From Geothrix sp. PMB-07 (GTDB lineage: Bacteria > Acidobacteriota > Holophagae > Holophagales > Holophagaceae), in contig NZ_CP132333.1 of NCBI RefSeq assembly GCF_030758935.1, positions 310,001 to 374,000 of the forward strand: a stretch of DNA of 64,000 nucleotides, in the 5' to 3' direction. Made by a program: the position numbers and the translations under genes. A model generated the notes under the pieces. It made no database searches. It saw only the letters and a list, made by a program, of their open reading frames with translations, and had not been told where the DNA came from. Numbering within the stretch: position 1 is the first letter of the stretch; each line of letters starts with the position of its first letter. Positions 17,778-26,434 of this stretch are shown here, one piece after another.

Positions 17778-20363
17778 TCACTCGTCCTGGACGAGCACTT
17801 CCCGTGGCTTTCCGGCGCCCCGATCCGGACCGACGATTCCCTCATCTTCCATCCGGTCGATGAGGCGGGCGGCGCGGCCGTAGCCCAGGTTCAGCTTGCG
17901 CTGCAGCAGACTGGTGCTGGCCTTGCGCTCGCGCTTCACCACGGCCAGGGCGCGGACGTAGATGTCATCCACTCCGGCCATGTCGGCTTCGTCGAAGAGG
18001 CCTGTCTCCTCTTCTGTCTCCATGGCGCTGACCAGGGATTGGTTGTAGTCGGGCCGGCCCCGCTCGCGCAGCCAGGTGACGAGGCGCAGCGTCTCCTCTT
18101 CGCTGAGGAAGGGGGCATGGATGCGCTTGGGATGACTCGCGCCGTTGGGCAGGAAGAGGGCATCGCCCGCGCCCAGCAATTGTTCGCCGCCGCCGCAGTC
18201 GAGGATGGTGCGGCTGTCGATCTTGGTGCGCACGCGGTAGCTGAGGCGGCTGGGCAGGTTGGCCTTGATGACGCCGGTGACCACGTCCACGGAGGGACGC
18301 TGGGTGGCCAGGATGAGGTGGATGCCCACGGCGCGGGCCTTCTGGGCGATGCGGGCGATGCTGTCTTCCACCTCGCTGCGGGCCACCATCATGAGGTCCG
18401 CCAGCTCGTCGATGACCACCAGCACGTAGGGCAGGTGCTCGAGGAGGGAGGGCCGGTCGGGCCAGCGGGGATTCGGCGTGCGATCCGTGAGATCGATGCA
18501 GCCTCCAGCTTCGGCGATCTTGGCGTTGAAGCCCTTGAGGTCGCGCACGCTCAGCAGGGCCAGGCGCCGGTAGCGGTCCTCCATCTGGGCCACCACCCAC
18601 TTGAGGACGCGGCCCGCCTCCTTCATGTCCGTGACCACCGGGGCCCAAAGGTGGGGGATGTCCTCGTAGACACCCAGCTCCACCATCTTGGGGTCCACCA
18701 GGATGAGCTTCACTTCGTTGGGCAGGGCCCGCACCAGGCAAGAGCAGATCATGGCGTTCACACCCACGCTCTTGCCGCTGCCGGTGCTGCCGCCGATGAG
18801 CAGGTGGGGCATCTTGTTGAGGTCCGCCACCACGGGCCGCCCCGCGATGTCCTTGCCGAGCGCCAGGTGCAGCAGGCCCCCTGCATCACGGAAGGCGGGA
18901 CTATCGATGACTTCGCGGAAGGTGATGATCTCGCGCTTGGGATTGGGCACCTCGATCCCCACCAGGTTCTTGCCGGGGATGCGGTCCATGCGCACGGCCT
19001 CGGCCTGGAGGGCCAGGGCGAGGTCTTCTTCCATGCCCAGGATGCGGGAAAGGGGAATGCCCGCATCGGGCTGGAACTCGAAGACGGTGACCACGGGCCC
19101 GGGTTGCATGCCGGTGACTGCTCCCTTGATCTTGAATTCGGACAGTTTCTGTCCAATTAATTCCTTGATGTGCTCCAGCATGCCCAGATCCACCTTGGCG
19201 TGCTGGCCCGGAGGATCAAAGAGGCGGCGGGGCGGCAGGCTTTCCCGATCCGTGACGGAAGGTTCCGGTGGTGGCGGAGGCGGCAGGGGCGGTAGCGGCC
19301 GGGCCGGGGTGGGCTCACTGAGGGGCAGGGGCGGCTGGACGATTTCGCGGCCGAAGCGGTCCTTGGCCACTTGGGCCTTGGCCACAGTGGGCTTGGGTTT
19401 GGGCGGGGCTGGCGCCTCGGCCAGCAGCCTGGTGCGGAAGGGCGCGGAGGCTCCAGGCGTCGGGGCCGGTTCGGTGACGGGACCTGCGGGAGGAAGGGGC
19501 TGGGCTTCGAGGACGGTGGATGCCGCGTCCAGGTTGATCGAATGAATGGGCGGGAGCAGATCCTCGGCGCGGATGAGGGGCTGCTTGCGCCTGGCCTCGG
19601 CGGTATCCAGCTCGGCTTTCAGCAGGGCCTCGCGCTGGTCCTCGAGGGCCTTCTGGCGCAGGGCCACGGCCTGCAGGGCGGCCACGTCATTGGCATCGAT
19701 GTCTGCCTGCTGTGGGTTTCGCCCGCGGAGGAAGGGCCGTTTCACCATGCTGATAAAACCCTGGAAGCCCTTGGAAGGCATGGGCTTCACCCAGGGCCAG
19801 GCCTTCTCGCCCAGCCAGCGGTGGAGCAGCCGACCCGCGGCGCGGGTGAGGGCAGGGGCCAGCACCAGGGCGCAGGCGAGCACCACCAGGGCCAGGAGCA
19901 GGGGGAGCCCCACGGGGCCCAGCACCCGCCGGCCCACGGGCCAAAGGGCGCTGCCCAGCCAGCCGCCCCAGCGCAGCTGGAGGGTTCCGATTTCCGCGGG
20001 GCCCACCCAGGCCCGGTTGCCGAAGGCGCCCAGGGCGGTCCAGCTCGCCAGGGCCAGGACCGGCCAGGCCACGCGGCCAGGCCAGCGGTGGCCTTCACGG
20101 GGCCAGGCTTCCCAAAGCAGGTAGGGCGGCACGATCCAGGCGCCCAGGCCCACCAGGGTTTGCAGCAGGCCCGCCAGGGCGGCGCCCACGGTTCCGCAGA
20201 GGTTCTGAACGGCGGCCACCGTGGCTCCCTGGGTGAAGGGATGCGGGTCGGGCGGATAGTAGCTGCCCAGGGATAGCAGCAGCACCAGGGCCGTGAAACC
20301 CAGCACGGCCCTCAGCATCCAGCGCCCAATCCCCTGCAATGCGCCTCCCCGCGGTGATCTCAC
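17778..20363 (-). CDS. ftsK: DNA translocase FtsK
   Basis: About 861 residues. Four N-terminal membrane helices (residues ~15-190) anchor it at the septum. A proline-rich linker (~265-400) leads to the motor: alpha/beta domains with Walker A GGSTGSGKSVGVN, Walker B VLVVIDELADLMMV, and RPSVDVVTGVIKANLPSRLSYRV. The C-terminal gamma winged-helix (residues ~800-861, LLQRKLNLGYGRAARLIDRMEDEGIVGP) would read KOPS sequences and activate XerCD at dif. The start may be the GTG at 20363 or a TTG at 20339 that has GGGGAGG just upstream. Shorter linker than in E. coli FtsK, as in SpoIIIE-like proteins. Confidence 0.95.
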   Translation of the reverse strand: MRSPRGGALQGIGRWMLRAVLGFTALVLLLSLGSYYPPDPHPFTQGATVAAVQNLCGTVGAALAGLLQTLVGLGAWIVPPYLLWEAWPREGHRWPGRVAWPVLALASWTALGAFGNRAWVGPAEIGTLQLRWGGWLGSALWPVGRRVLGPVGLPLLLALVVLACALVLAPALTRAAGRLLHRWLGEKAWPWVKPMPSKGFQGFISMVKRPFLRGRNPQQADIDANDVAALQAVALRQKALEDQREALLKAELDTAEARRKQPLIRAEDLLPPIHSINLDAASTVLEAQPLPPAGPVTEPAPTPGASAPFRTRLLAEAPAPPKPKPTVAKAQVAKDRFGREIVQPPLPLSEPTPARPLPPLPPPPPPEPSVTDRESLPPRRLFDPPGQHAKVDLGMLEHIKELIGQKLSEFKIKGAVTGMQPGPVVTVFEFQPDAGIPLSRILGMEEDLALALQAEAVRMDRIPGKNLVGIEVPNPKREIITFREVIDSPAFRDAGGLLHLALGKDIAGRPVVADLNKMPHLLIGGSTGSGKSVGVNAMICSCLVRALPNEVKLILVDPKMVELGVYEDIPHLWAPVVTDMKEAGRVLKWVVAQMEDRYRRLALLSVRDLKGFNAKIAEAGGCIDLTDRTPNPRWPDRPSLLEHLPYVLVVIDELADLMMVARSEVEDSIARIAQKARAVGIHLILATQRPSVDVVTGVIKANLPSRLSYRVRTKIDSRTILDCGGGEQLLGAGDALFLPNGASHPKRIHAPFLSEEETLRLVTWLRERGRPDYNQSLVSAMETEEETGLFDEADMAGVDDIYVRALAVVKRERKASTSLLQRKLNLGYGRAARLIDRMEDEGIVGPDRGAGKPREVLVQDE

Positions 20364-20385
20364 AGTGTAGCCGAGGGCCTGTGAA

Positions 20386-21936
20386 TCAGCGGGCAGCAGC
20401 GGCCGAACCGCTCAGCAGGGACAGCCGCTGATGGGGGTCCCAGGCGGGTTTACCCAGATCGTGGAGGAAGGTTCCTGCGGAGACAAAGGTCCAGCCTTCC
20501 TGACGGGCACGATCCATGAAGGCGCCCAGGCCATCGGTGGGGCGGTCACCCATGGCGCGCGCCGAGCCCAGGTGCATGAGTACGATGATGCCGTCGCCAT
20601 CGCGGTTCAGGCGCTGCTGGAGCCGTTGCACGATGGCATCACCGCTGCGGTACAGGCGGCGGTCCTTGGGCGTGGCCCAGTCCAGCGTGTCGGCGCCTTC
20701 GCTCCAGCCCACATGGCGGTAGCCCAGCTCTTCGGCCCACTTGCGAATTTCAGCGGTGTGCTCGCCGTAAGGTGCGCGCCAGAACGGGTCCATGGGGCGG
20801 CCCAGCAGCTTCACGAGGGCGGCATCGGCATCCAGCAGCTCGCGTTGAATGCGCTCCTTCGTCCACTTGGGATCGCGCTTCATGCCCGGCGCGAAGTGGG
20901 GATGGTTCATGGTGTGGTTGCCCAACTCATGGCCTTCCGCGGCCATGCGCTTCACCAGGGCCGGGAAGCGGTGGATGAAGGCGCCCGTGAGGAAGAGGGT
21001 GGTGTGCACCCCCCGGGCCTTGAGGAGATCGAGCACCTCGGTGGCCACCTCGGCGCTGGAGCCGCCATCGAAGCTGAGGAGGATGCGCTTGTGGCCACCC
21101 GGACCGCGGGTGAGGTTGAGGCCTTCGCCCATGCCGGGCCAGAGGGCCGGGCCCTTGGGCGGAATGGCGAGCGGAGTCACCAGGGATGCGGGAGGCGTCG
21201 CGGGTTTGGCGGATGGAGGTGGCTCCAGGTCGGGCGTCACCGGGACAAAGGCGGCGCTTCGGATGGGCTCTGCGGCGGGAATGGTGCCTGCGGTGGGAAT
21301 GGATGAAGCGGACCGTTCGGGGATCGCGGGGACTGGGGTGCTCTTGAGGCGGGCTTCGGCCCTGGTTTTGGCGGTTTCCGCCGCCGGTTCGGGTCGGGAG
21401 AAGAGCCGCTGCAACCAGGATTGGGGGCGCGGCTTGGTGTCAGCGGCCTCGGGCACCTGCGCCAGTTCCGGCACCTTTACAGGCTTTCGCTCGGGAAGCG
21501 GTGGTAAGGTCCCGCCGCGCAGCTGGGCCTCTGGGCGGGCCTTGGAAGCGGGTGGCTCCGTGGGGGTTTGGCGGGCCAGTCTGGTTGGGGGTTCGGCGCG
21601 CCGCGGAGCGGCTTTGGAGAAGGTGAAGCGTGCCAGCTCCCGGCCGTCCAAAGTGCGCAGCACAGCCTCTTCGCCTTCGGGTGGGCGGAACAGTTCCCAG
21701 CGCACGGGGCCCGGCTCGGCGGCCCGCCGTTCCTTGATGGAGCGGCCCTCCAGCACCAGCTCGGTGGGCTCCCCCACTTCGCCTTCGATGACCACCAGTC
21801 CGCCGAGGGGGTGCCAGGACCAGGCGCTGGTCACGGGAAGAGAGGCCGACTGCTCGGGCAGGGCGGCCTCCTGGGGCTCCTTGCGCCCGCAGGCCAGCAC
21901 CGTCAACAGCAGCAGCGCGGCGGGCCCCAGCCTCAT
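20386..21936 (-). CDS. Polysaccharide deacetylase-like lipoprotein (NodB fold, altered metal motif)
   Basis: 516 residues. The N-terminus is a lipoprotein signal (LLLLTVLAC, Cys at 16). A long low-complexity Pro/Ala/Glu linker (~110-260) leads to a NodB domain (~275-500): ILLSFDGGSSAEVATEVLDL, TTLFLTGAFI, GHELGNHTMNHPHF (HxxxH metal motif) and DPFWRAPYGEHT. The usual TFDDGP motif is SFDGGSS, so the second Asp, a metal ligand in classical members, is Gly. It may deacetylate peptidoglycan or another envelope glycan, or be a variant with changed metal binding. Its ATG overlaps the stop of the next gene as ATGA. Confidence 0.8.
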   Translation of the reverse strand: MRLGPAALLLLTVLACGRKEPQEAALPEQSASLPVTSAWSWHPLGGLVVIEGEVGEPTELVLEGRSIKERRAAEPGPVRWELFRPPEGEEAVLRTLDGRELARFTFSKAAPRRAEPPTRLARQTPTEPPASKARPEAQLRGGTLPPLPERKPVKVPELAQVPEAADTKPRPQSWLQRLFSRPEPAAETAKTRAEARLKSTPVPAIPERSASSIPTAGTIPAAEPIRSAAFVPVTPDLEPPPSAKPATPPASLVTPLAIPPKGPALWPGMGEGLNLTRGPGGHKRILLSFDGGSSAEVATEVLDLLKARGVHTTLFLTGAFIHRFPALVKRMAAEGHELGNHTMNHPHFAPGMKRDPKWTKERIQRELLDADAALVKLLGRPMDPFWRAPYGEHTAEIRKWAEELGYRHVGWSEGADTLDWATPKDRRLYRSGDAIVQRLQQRLNRDGDGIIVLMHLGSARAMGDRPTDGLGAFMDRARQEGWTFVSAGTFLHDLGKPAWDPHQRLSLLSGSAAAAR

Positions 21937-22283
21937 GCGCCCTCACTGGCGCGGCACAGGGCCCAGTAGTTGCTTTTCTCGCGGATGCGCACCCAGCGGG
22001 GCCTCAGGGTCGCCTTCCGCAAGTGGAGGAAGGCCTGCTCTGCGAGGAGCTCGGCGGTGGGATTGCGGCCCGCCAGTTCGGGCCGGTCGTTCAGCAGCCG
22101 GTAGTCGATGGCGGCCACCCAGGCATCCAGTGCATCCGAAAAGGCAGGTTCATCGGCTTCACGATCCAGCTCAACCGCGGCTTCCACTTCCCAGTTGTGT
22201 CCGTGCCGGTCTTCCTGGAAGCCGGGCAGGTCGTGGAAGTGGTCGGCCACGAAGGCGCGGCGGAGGGAGAGGACAAATGCCAT
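21933..22283 (-). CDS. QueD/PTPS-like protein lacking catalytic Cys
   Basis: 116 residues, T-fold of the 6-pyruvoyl-tetrahydropterin synthase / 6-carboxytetrahydropterin synthase family. The zinc ligands are kept (His15, and HGH at 27-29), as are PTAELLAEQAF and an Arg-Glu near 101-102. However the catalytic Cys four residues before HGH is Gln23, and the Asp-His pair is Asp60-Tyr61. It therefore probably does not catalyse the normal QueD reaction. It overlaps the NodB lipoprotein gene by four bases (ATGA), an odd partner for a pterin or queuosine enzyme. No other queuosine gene is nearby. Confidence 0.75.
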   Translation of the reverse strand: MAFVLSLRRAFVADHFHDLPGFQEDRHGHNWEVEAAVELDREADEPAFSDALDAWVAAIDYRLLNDRPELAGRNPTAELLAEQAFLHLRKATLRPRWVRIREKSNYWALCRASEGA

Positions 22284-22298
22284 GGCCGAGTATAGCCC

Positions 22299-22985
22299 TT
22301 AAGATCTAACTGGCGGGGCGGGCAGATCATGGCCCAGTTCAGCGCGCAGGGCCTCCAGGTAGGCCAGCATGGTGCGTTCGCGCTGAATGGCGCGGCGCTG
22401 GCCGGCGGCGGTCTTCATGCCTGCGGCCAGCTTGAGCAGCTTCTTCTCGAAGTGATCGAGGCTCCAGGCCTTGTCATCCAGCTCGCGGTTTTCCGCCCAG
22501 GGATCCAGCGGGTGCCAGAGGCCCGCGCCGAAGCTGGCGCCCGTGGCGAAGACCCGAGCCACGCCGATGGCACCCAGGGCTTCCAGGCGGTCGGCATCCT
22601 GCACCACGGAGGCCTCCAGGGTGGCGGGGGTGCCGCCGCCGCTCCAGCTGTGGCTTTCCACGGTGGAGGCCACGGCCTCGGCGCGGTGCTCCAGGCCCCC
22701 GGTCTCCCGGCACCACTGGGGCACCAGCTCTGCGGCCATCTGGGCGGTGAGCGGCGATTCGGGATGGTTCTTGGGCCGGTAGACGAGGTCATGCAGCAGG
22801 GCCGCGGCCACGCAGGTTTCCACGTCGGCGCCCTCCTCCTCGGCCATTCTTTCGGCCAACCGGGCCGTGCGCAGGATGTGGCCCAGGTCGTGCGCCGCGT
22901 CCCGGGCGAAGGGTTCGGTGGCCAGATGCTCGCGCAAGCGCGCCAGCAGCGGCTTGAACCAGGGGAAGGGGAAAGCGTGCGACAT
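22299..22985 (-). CDS. HD-domain phosphohydrolase (YedJ-like)
   Basis: 228 residues. HD motifs: AAHDLGHILRTARLAERMA, AALLHDLVYRP, and VVQDADRLEALGAIGVARVF, which are shared with YedJ/YpgQ-type nucleotide hydrolases. The reaction is likely hydrolysis of a phosphorylated nucleotide with a divalent metal, but the substrate is not evident. Fifteen bases separate it from the downstream QueD-like gene. It diverges from dsbD. Confidence 0.85.
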   Translation of the reverse strand: MSHAFPFPWFKPLLARLREHLATEPFARDAAHDLGHILRTARLAERMAEEEGADVETCVAAALLHDLVYRPKNHPESPLTAQMAAELVPQWCRETGGLEHRAEAVASTVESHSWSGGGTPATLEASVVQDADRLEALGAIGVARVFATGASFGAGLWHPLDPWAENRELDDKAWSLDHFEKKLLKLAAGMKTAAGQRRAIQRERTMLAYLEALRAELGHDLPAPPVRS

Positions 22986-23066
22986 GCTTCCAGGCTACCG
23001 GCTCCAGAGAGCGGATGCATGTATCGTCATACGAGCTAGACTAGGGGATTCCGGCCTGGAGGCCCC

Positions 23067-24836
23067 ATGCGTGCCCTCAATTCGTTTCTGCTGAGCCTTA
23101 CCCTAGCCGTGACGGCCTGGGCCCAGCGGGCGGATCCTTCCTTTGACCCTGTGAAGGATGTCTCTCTGCGCTTCGAGAAGGGCTCCGTGGTGGTCGGCGT
23201 ACCTTCGGGGGCACACCTGAAGGCGGCCTTCATGGAGGTGGTGAAGAAGGAAGGGTCCGGCACATTGAAGATGGGCAAGCTGCCGCCCACCACGGCCAAG
23301 GATGAAATCGGCGATGGCATCTGGCATGGCCAGGTGAAGGTGCCTGTGAGCGGGGAGGGCCTCTCCGGCGCAGTCAAGCTGCAGGTGACTTACCAGCCCT
23401 GCACCGAAGGCGAAGGCGGCGTCTGCTACCCGCCCACCACGCGGACCTTGGAGGTGAAGGCCGCGGACATCCCGGGGCCCAAAGCTGCGGTGCTGCCTGC
23501 GGGGAACACGCCGGAAGCCGCCAAGGCCGAGGCGCAGCCAGCACCGGTGTCTGCGACCGTCAGCGGAGTGCCCCCTTCGCCTGCGCCGGGAACACCCACG
23601 CCTGCTTCGCCCTCGCACCCAGGCCTGATCTGGTCCCTGCTGCTGGTGTTCCTCGCGGGCATGGGTGCTTCGCTCACGCCCTGTGTCTATCCCATGATCC
23701 CCATCACCATGGCCATCGTCGGCGCCAAGGGCGGCGGCAAGGCCCGGGGCTTTGCGCTCTCCGCGGTGCTTGTCCTGGGCATGGCGGTGACCTACACCAC
23801 CCTGGGCGTGCTGGCGGCCAAGAGCGGCGCGGCCTTTGGCGCCTTCGCCCAGAAACCGGCCTTCCTCATTCCCGTGTCGCTGCTCTTCGCGGCCTTTGCC
23901 CTTTCCCTGTTCGGGGCCTTTGAAATCGCGCTGCCGCCCAGCCTCGCCATGAAGCTGCAGGGCGACGGCTCCCGCAAGGGCTTCGGCGGCGCCTTTCTCA
24001 TGGGTCTGGTGCTGGGGCCGCTGTCGGCGCCCTGCGTGGGGCCCGTCATCGGCGCGGTGCTGGTGGGCATCGCGCAGCAGGGCATCGTGTGGCTCGGCGG
24101 CCTTCAGCTCTTCGTGTTCTCCCTGGGCATGGGCGTGCTGTTCCTGGCGGTGGGCACCTTCTCTGCGGGCCTGCCCAAGAGCGGCGAGTGGCTCACCCGG
24201 TTCAAGCAGATCATGGGCCTGATCGTGCTGGGCTTCGCGGCCTGGAATGTGCGACTCATCGTGCCCGCCTGGGCCAACGACGCCATGTGGACCTTCGTGA
24301 TGCTGGCGGGCTCGGCGGTTTTCGGACTCTTCGAGGCTGCGGACGACATGGTGGGCCAGTTCCGGAAAGCGCTGGCCATCCTGATGCTGGTGCTAGGCGC
24401 CCTGCTGTCGGTCCGCATGGTCGAGAGCTTCCTCTCGGTGGAGCTGCTGCCGCGTGGGGGTGCTGCCGCTGCCGCCAAGGAAGAGCACGGCGGTTGGATG
24501 GAACAGGATCTGGAAGGCGCTCTGGCCAAGGCCAAGGCCGAGCACAAGGTGGTGCTGGTGGACATCTACGCGGAGTGGTGTGCCCAGTGCAAGGAACTGG
24601 ATGAGAAGACCTGGCCCGAGGCGGGCGTCAAACAGTGGCTGGCCCAGAACGCCGTAGCCATCCGCATCGACACCGACGCCAAGCGGAAGGACCTGGCCGC
24701 GAAGCTGCAGATCCGCAGCTACCCCACCGTCATCCTTCTGGATGGCGAGGGGAGGGAACTGCGCCGGAGCCTGGGCTTCCAGAAACCCGAGACCATGAAG
24801 GCCTTTCTTCAAGGAAATGCCGAAGCCGCTCGATAG
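23067..24836 (+). CDS. dsbD: Thiol:disulfide interchange protein DsbD
   Basis: 589 residues. A signal peptide (VTAWA, ends ~19) is followed by an alpha-domain with the Cys112/Cys120 pair, then an eight-helix beta domain with the two membrane cysteines (SLTPCVYPMIP and LSAPCVGPVIG), and a thioredoxin domain with YAEWCAQCKELD (Cys about 505 and 508). The protein moves reducing power from cytoplasmic thioredoxin to the periplasm, for disulfide isomerisation and cytochrome c maturation. The ATG has GGAGG four bases upstream. Its neighbours include a periplasmic TlpA-like redoxin that could receive the electrons. Confidence 0.93.
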   Translation: MRALNSFLLSLTLAVTAWAQRADPSFDPVKDVSLRFEKGSVVVGVPSGAHLKAAFMEVVKKEGSGTLKMGKLPPTTAKDEIGDGIWHGQVKVPVSGEGLSGAVKLQVTYQPCTEGEGGVCYPPTTRTLEVKAADIPGPKAAVLPAGNTPEAAKAEAQPAPVSATVSGVPPSPAPGTPTPASPSHPGLIWSLLLVFLAGMGASLTPCVYPMIPITMAIVGAKGGGKARGFALSAVLVLGMAVTYTTLGVLAAKSGAAFGAFAQKPAFLIPVSLLFAAFALSLFGAFEIALPPSLAMKLQGDGSRKGFGGAFLMGLVLGPLSAPCVGPVIGAVLVGIAQQGIVWLGGLQLFVFSLGMGVLFLAVGTFSAGLPKSGEWLTRFKQIMGLIVLGFAAWNVRLIVPAWANDAMWTFVMLAGSAVFGLFEAADDMVGQFRKALAILMLVLGALLSVRMVESFLSVELLPRGGAAAAAKEEHGGWMEQDLEGALAKAKAEHKVVLVDIYAEWCAQCKELDEKTWPEAGVKQWLAQNAVAIRIDTDAKRKDLAAKLQIRSYPTVILLDGEGRELRRSLGFQKPETMKAFLQGNAEAAR

Positions 24837-24873
24837 AACCTCCTCCGGCCCGACCGGGAGGACGGAGTTCGCC

Positions 24874-25260
24874 ATGCTATCCATCAAGGTTCCTCCGGAG
24901 ATCGAACCCTATTACCGGGCCTGGCAGCAGGAGGACCTGGATGCCCTCGCCGCCTGCTTCACCGAAGATGTCGAATTGCGGGCCAACACGCATCCCGATC
25001 CCATCCGGGGCCGTGGCGGCCTCCGCGCCTATCACGTGGATCTGCTCCCCAGCGTCCTGGAAACACGTATCCTCCGGCACCGCTTCATTTCAATGCCCGG
25101 TAGCACCGCGGTATCCACAGAGATGACAGTGCGGCTTCCGGACCGTGGTCTCGGACGTTACTTGGTGACCTCCATCATGGTGTTCGAGTTCAATGCCGAG
25201 GGGCTCATCTCAAGGCTGCTGGTGTTCGTGGACCGCGAAGGCATCGTGCCCATGGATTGA
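24874..25260 (+). CDS. SnoaL/NTF2-like small protein
   Basis: 128 residues from the ATG at 24874 (GGAG six bases upstream). The cone-shaped NTF2-like fold is suggested by YYRAWQQEDLDALAACFTEDVELRA at the start, with alternating strands to the end. Related proteins are ketosteroid-isomerase-type enzymes or unclassified ligand binders; no catalytic signature is visible. It lies 37 bp behind dsbD and converges with the redoxin gene across two hairpins. Confidence 0.7.
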   Translation: MLSIKVPPEIEPYYRAWQQEDLDALAACFTEDVELRANTHPDPIRGRGGLRAYHVDLLPSVLETRILRHRFISMPGSTAVSTEMTVRLPDRGLGRYLVTSIMVFEFNAEGLISRLLVFVDREGIVPMD

Positions 25261-25288
25261 GCGAGGTCGATGGGTCTCCAAACGAAAA

Positions 25289-25308
25289 GGGCCCGCAAAA
25301 GCGGGCCC
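25289..25308 (-). terminator. Rho-independent terminator of the redoxin gene
   Basis: Perfect 8-bp stem GGGCCCGC/GCGGGCCC with an AAAA loop. Read on the minus strand the stem is followed by TTTTCGTTT, a proper U-tract for the redoxin gene at 25331. On the plus strand only TCTCTG follows, so termination of the SnoaL-like gene from that side would be weaker. Confidence 0.8.
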
Positions 25309-25311
25309 TCT

Positions 25312-25334
25312 CTGAATCCGCGCAGCGGATTCAG
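25312..25334. repeat. Second hairpin, overlapping redoxin stop codon
   Basis: CTGAATCCGC/GCGGATTCAG, a perfect 10-bp stem with a 3-base loop, immediately before the terminator above. It includes the stop codon of the minus-strand redoxin gene, so two stacked hairpins close that mRNA. Confidence 0.7.
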
Positions 25335-26365
25335 TTCCCCAGAACCTTCGCCAGCGTCTTCTCCAGGTTGGCGCCGCGCAGCTGGGCGCCGCTGGCAACA
25401 ATCTTCCCGTCTGGCCCGATGAGGAGGGCCTTGGGGATGCTCTTCACGCCGAAGGCCTCGGCCAGCGGGCTCTGGAATCCCTCCTCGATGAAGGCGTGCT
25501 TCCAGGGCATGGGTGTGGCGGCCTGCTGGCGGAAGGGCGCGATGTGTTCCACCCGGCGGTCGAAGGACAGCGACAGGAAATCCAGCGAGGCCGACTGGTG
25601 CTTGGCCCAGGCGGCGTGCAGGGCGGGCAGTTCGACGCGGCAGTCGGGGCACCAGGTGGCCCAGAAATCGATGAGCACGTAGCGGCCTTTGAAGCTGTCG
25701 AGCGTGTACGTGGTCTTGGGATCGCCCAGCGCCTTCACGGTGAAGGCGGGAGCAGGCTTGCCCGGAGCCGTCTTGGCTTCGGCATCCAGGAAGGCCTGGG
25801 CGCGTTCAGCCAGGGGCGGGAATTGGGCTTTGATGTCGGCCATGGCCGCCTGCCAGCCCGCTTCATCACCGGCATCCAGGCGGCCCAGGAACTGCTCGAA
25901 GAGCAGGGTGCGGCGCAGGCCCGCATCCGGATGTTTGGCGCGGGCTTCCGCGACATAGGGGCCCCAGGTCCGGGGATCCTTCTCAGCGCGGGTCGCCAGC
26001 AGACCCGCATCGAGGGTCCAGCAGGACGAGGTGGACGGAACTTCGCGGAGTGTCTGGTCCAGTTGTTCCGCGGTCGGGGTGCCCTTGGCGAGTTGAAGGT
26101 GGAAGAGGCGGCTCACCAGCAGGGCCTGTCGGACCTCAGGCCGCTTCTCGGCGGCCAGGCGCGCCTCCAGGTCGGTCAGCTCCTTGGAGCAATCGCCCTT
26201 GAAATCTTTCGTGTTGCCGCCGGATTTGACGAAGGCGGCCCGAGCCTCGCTCACAGACTTGGCCTTGGCGCGGGCCGCATCCAGCACGGCCTGAGGCGCC
26301 GGAACGGGCGCAGGCGCCTGGAGCGTCGGAAGGCAGAGCAGGAGGGTGGGCAGGGCGAGCAGCAT
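25331..26365 (-). CDS. Periplasmic thioredoxin-like protein (TlpA/redoxin)
   Basis: 344 residues. The N-terminus is a hydrophobic signal peptide (LALPTLLLCLP). A helical middle (~50-200) precedes a C-terminal redoxin domain with YVLIDFWATWCPDCRVELPAL (WCxxC active site). TlpA-type proteins reduce or isomerise cysteine pairs, e.g. for cytochrome c biogenesis. The helical middle is larger than in plain TlpA and may be a partner-binding domain. It may be a client of the nearby DsbD, an inference from position. Confidence 0.85.
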   Translation of the reverse strand: MLLALPTLLLCLPTLQAPAPVPAPQAVLDAARAKAKSVSEARAAFVKSGGNTKDFKGDCSKELTDLEARLAAEKRPEVRQALLVSRLFHLQLAKGTPTAEQLDQTLREVPSTSSCWTLDAGLLATRAEKDPRTWGPYVAEARAKHPDAGLRRTLLFEQFLGRLDAGDEAGWQAAMADIKAQFPPLAERAQAFLDAEAKTAPGKPAPAFTVKALGDPKTTYTLDSFKGRYVLIDFWATWCPDCRVELPALHAAWAKHQSASLDFLSLSFDRRVEHIAPFRQQAATPMPWKHAFIEEGFQSPLAEAFGVKSIPKALLIGPDGKIVASGAQLRGANLEKTLAKVLGN

Positions 26366-26434
26366 GGGAGCTCCGAGGGAGGTTCCGGCAAGGCTTGAGG
26401 ATACCTCAAGTGCCGATGCCCATGCCCGCTTCGG

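Noticed and set aside
17597-17845. Small protein with the FLGVLAPWW segment across repeat A (also in copy B)
   Set aside because: It is the translation of the palindromic repeat itself; the similarity between copies is explained by DNA repeat homology.
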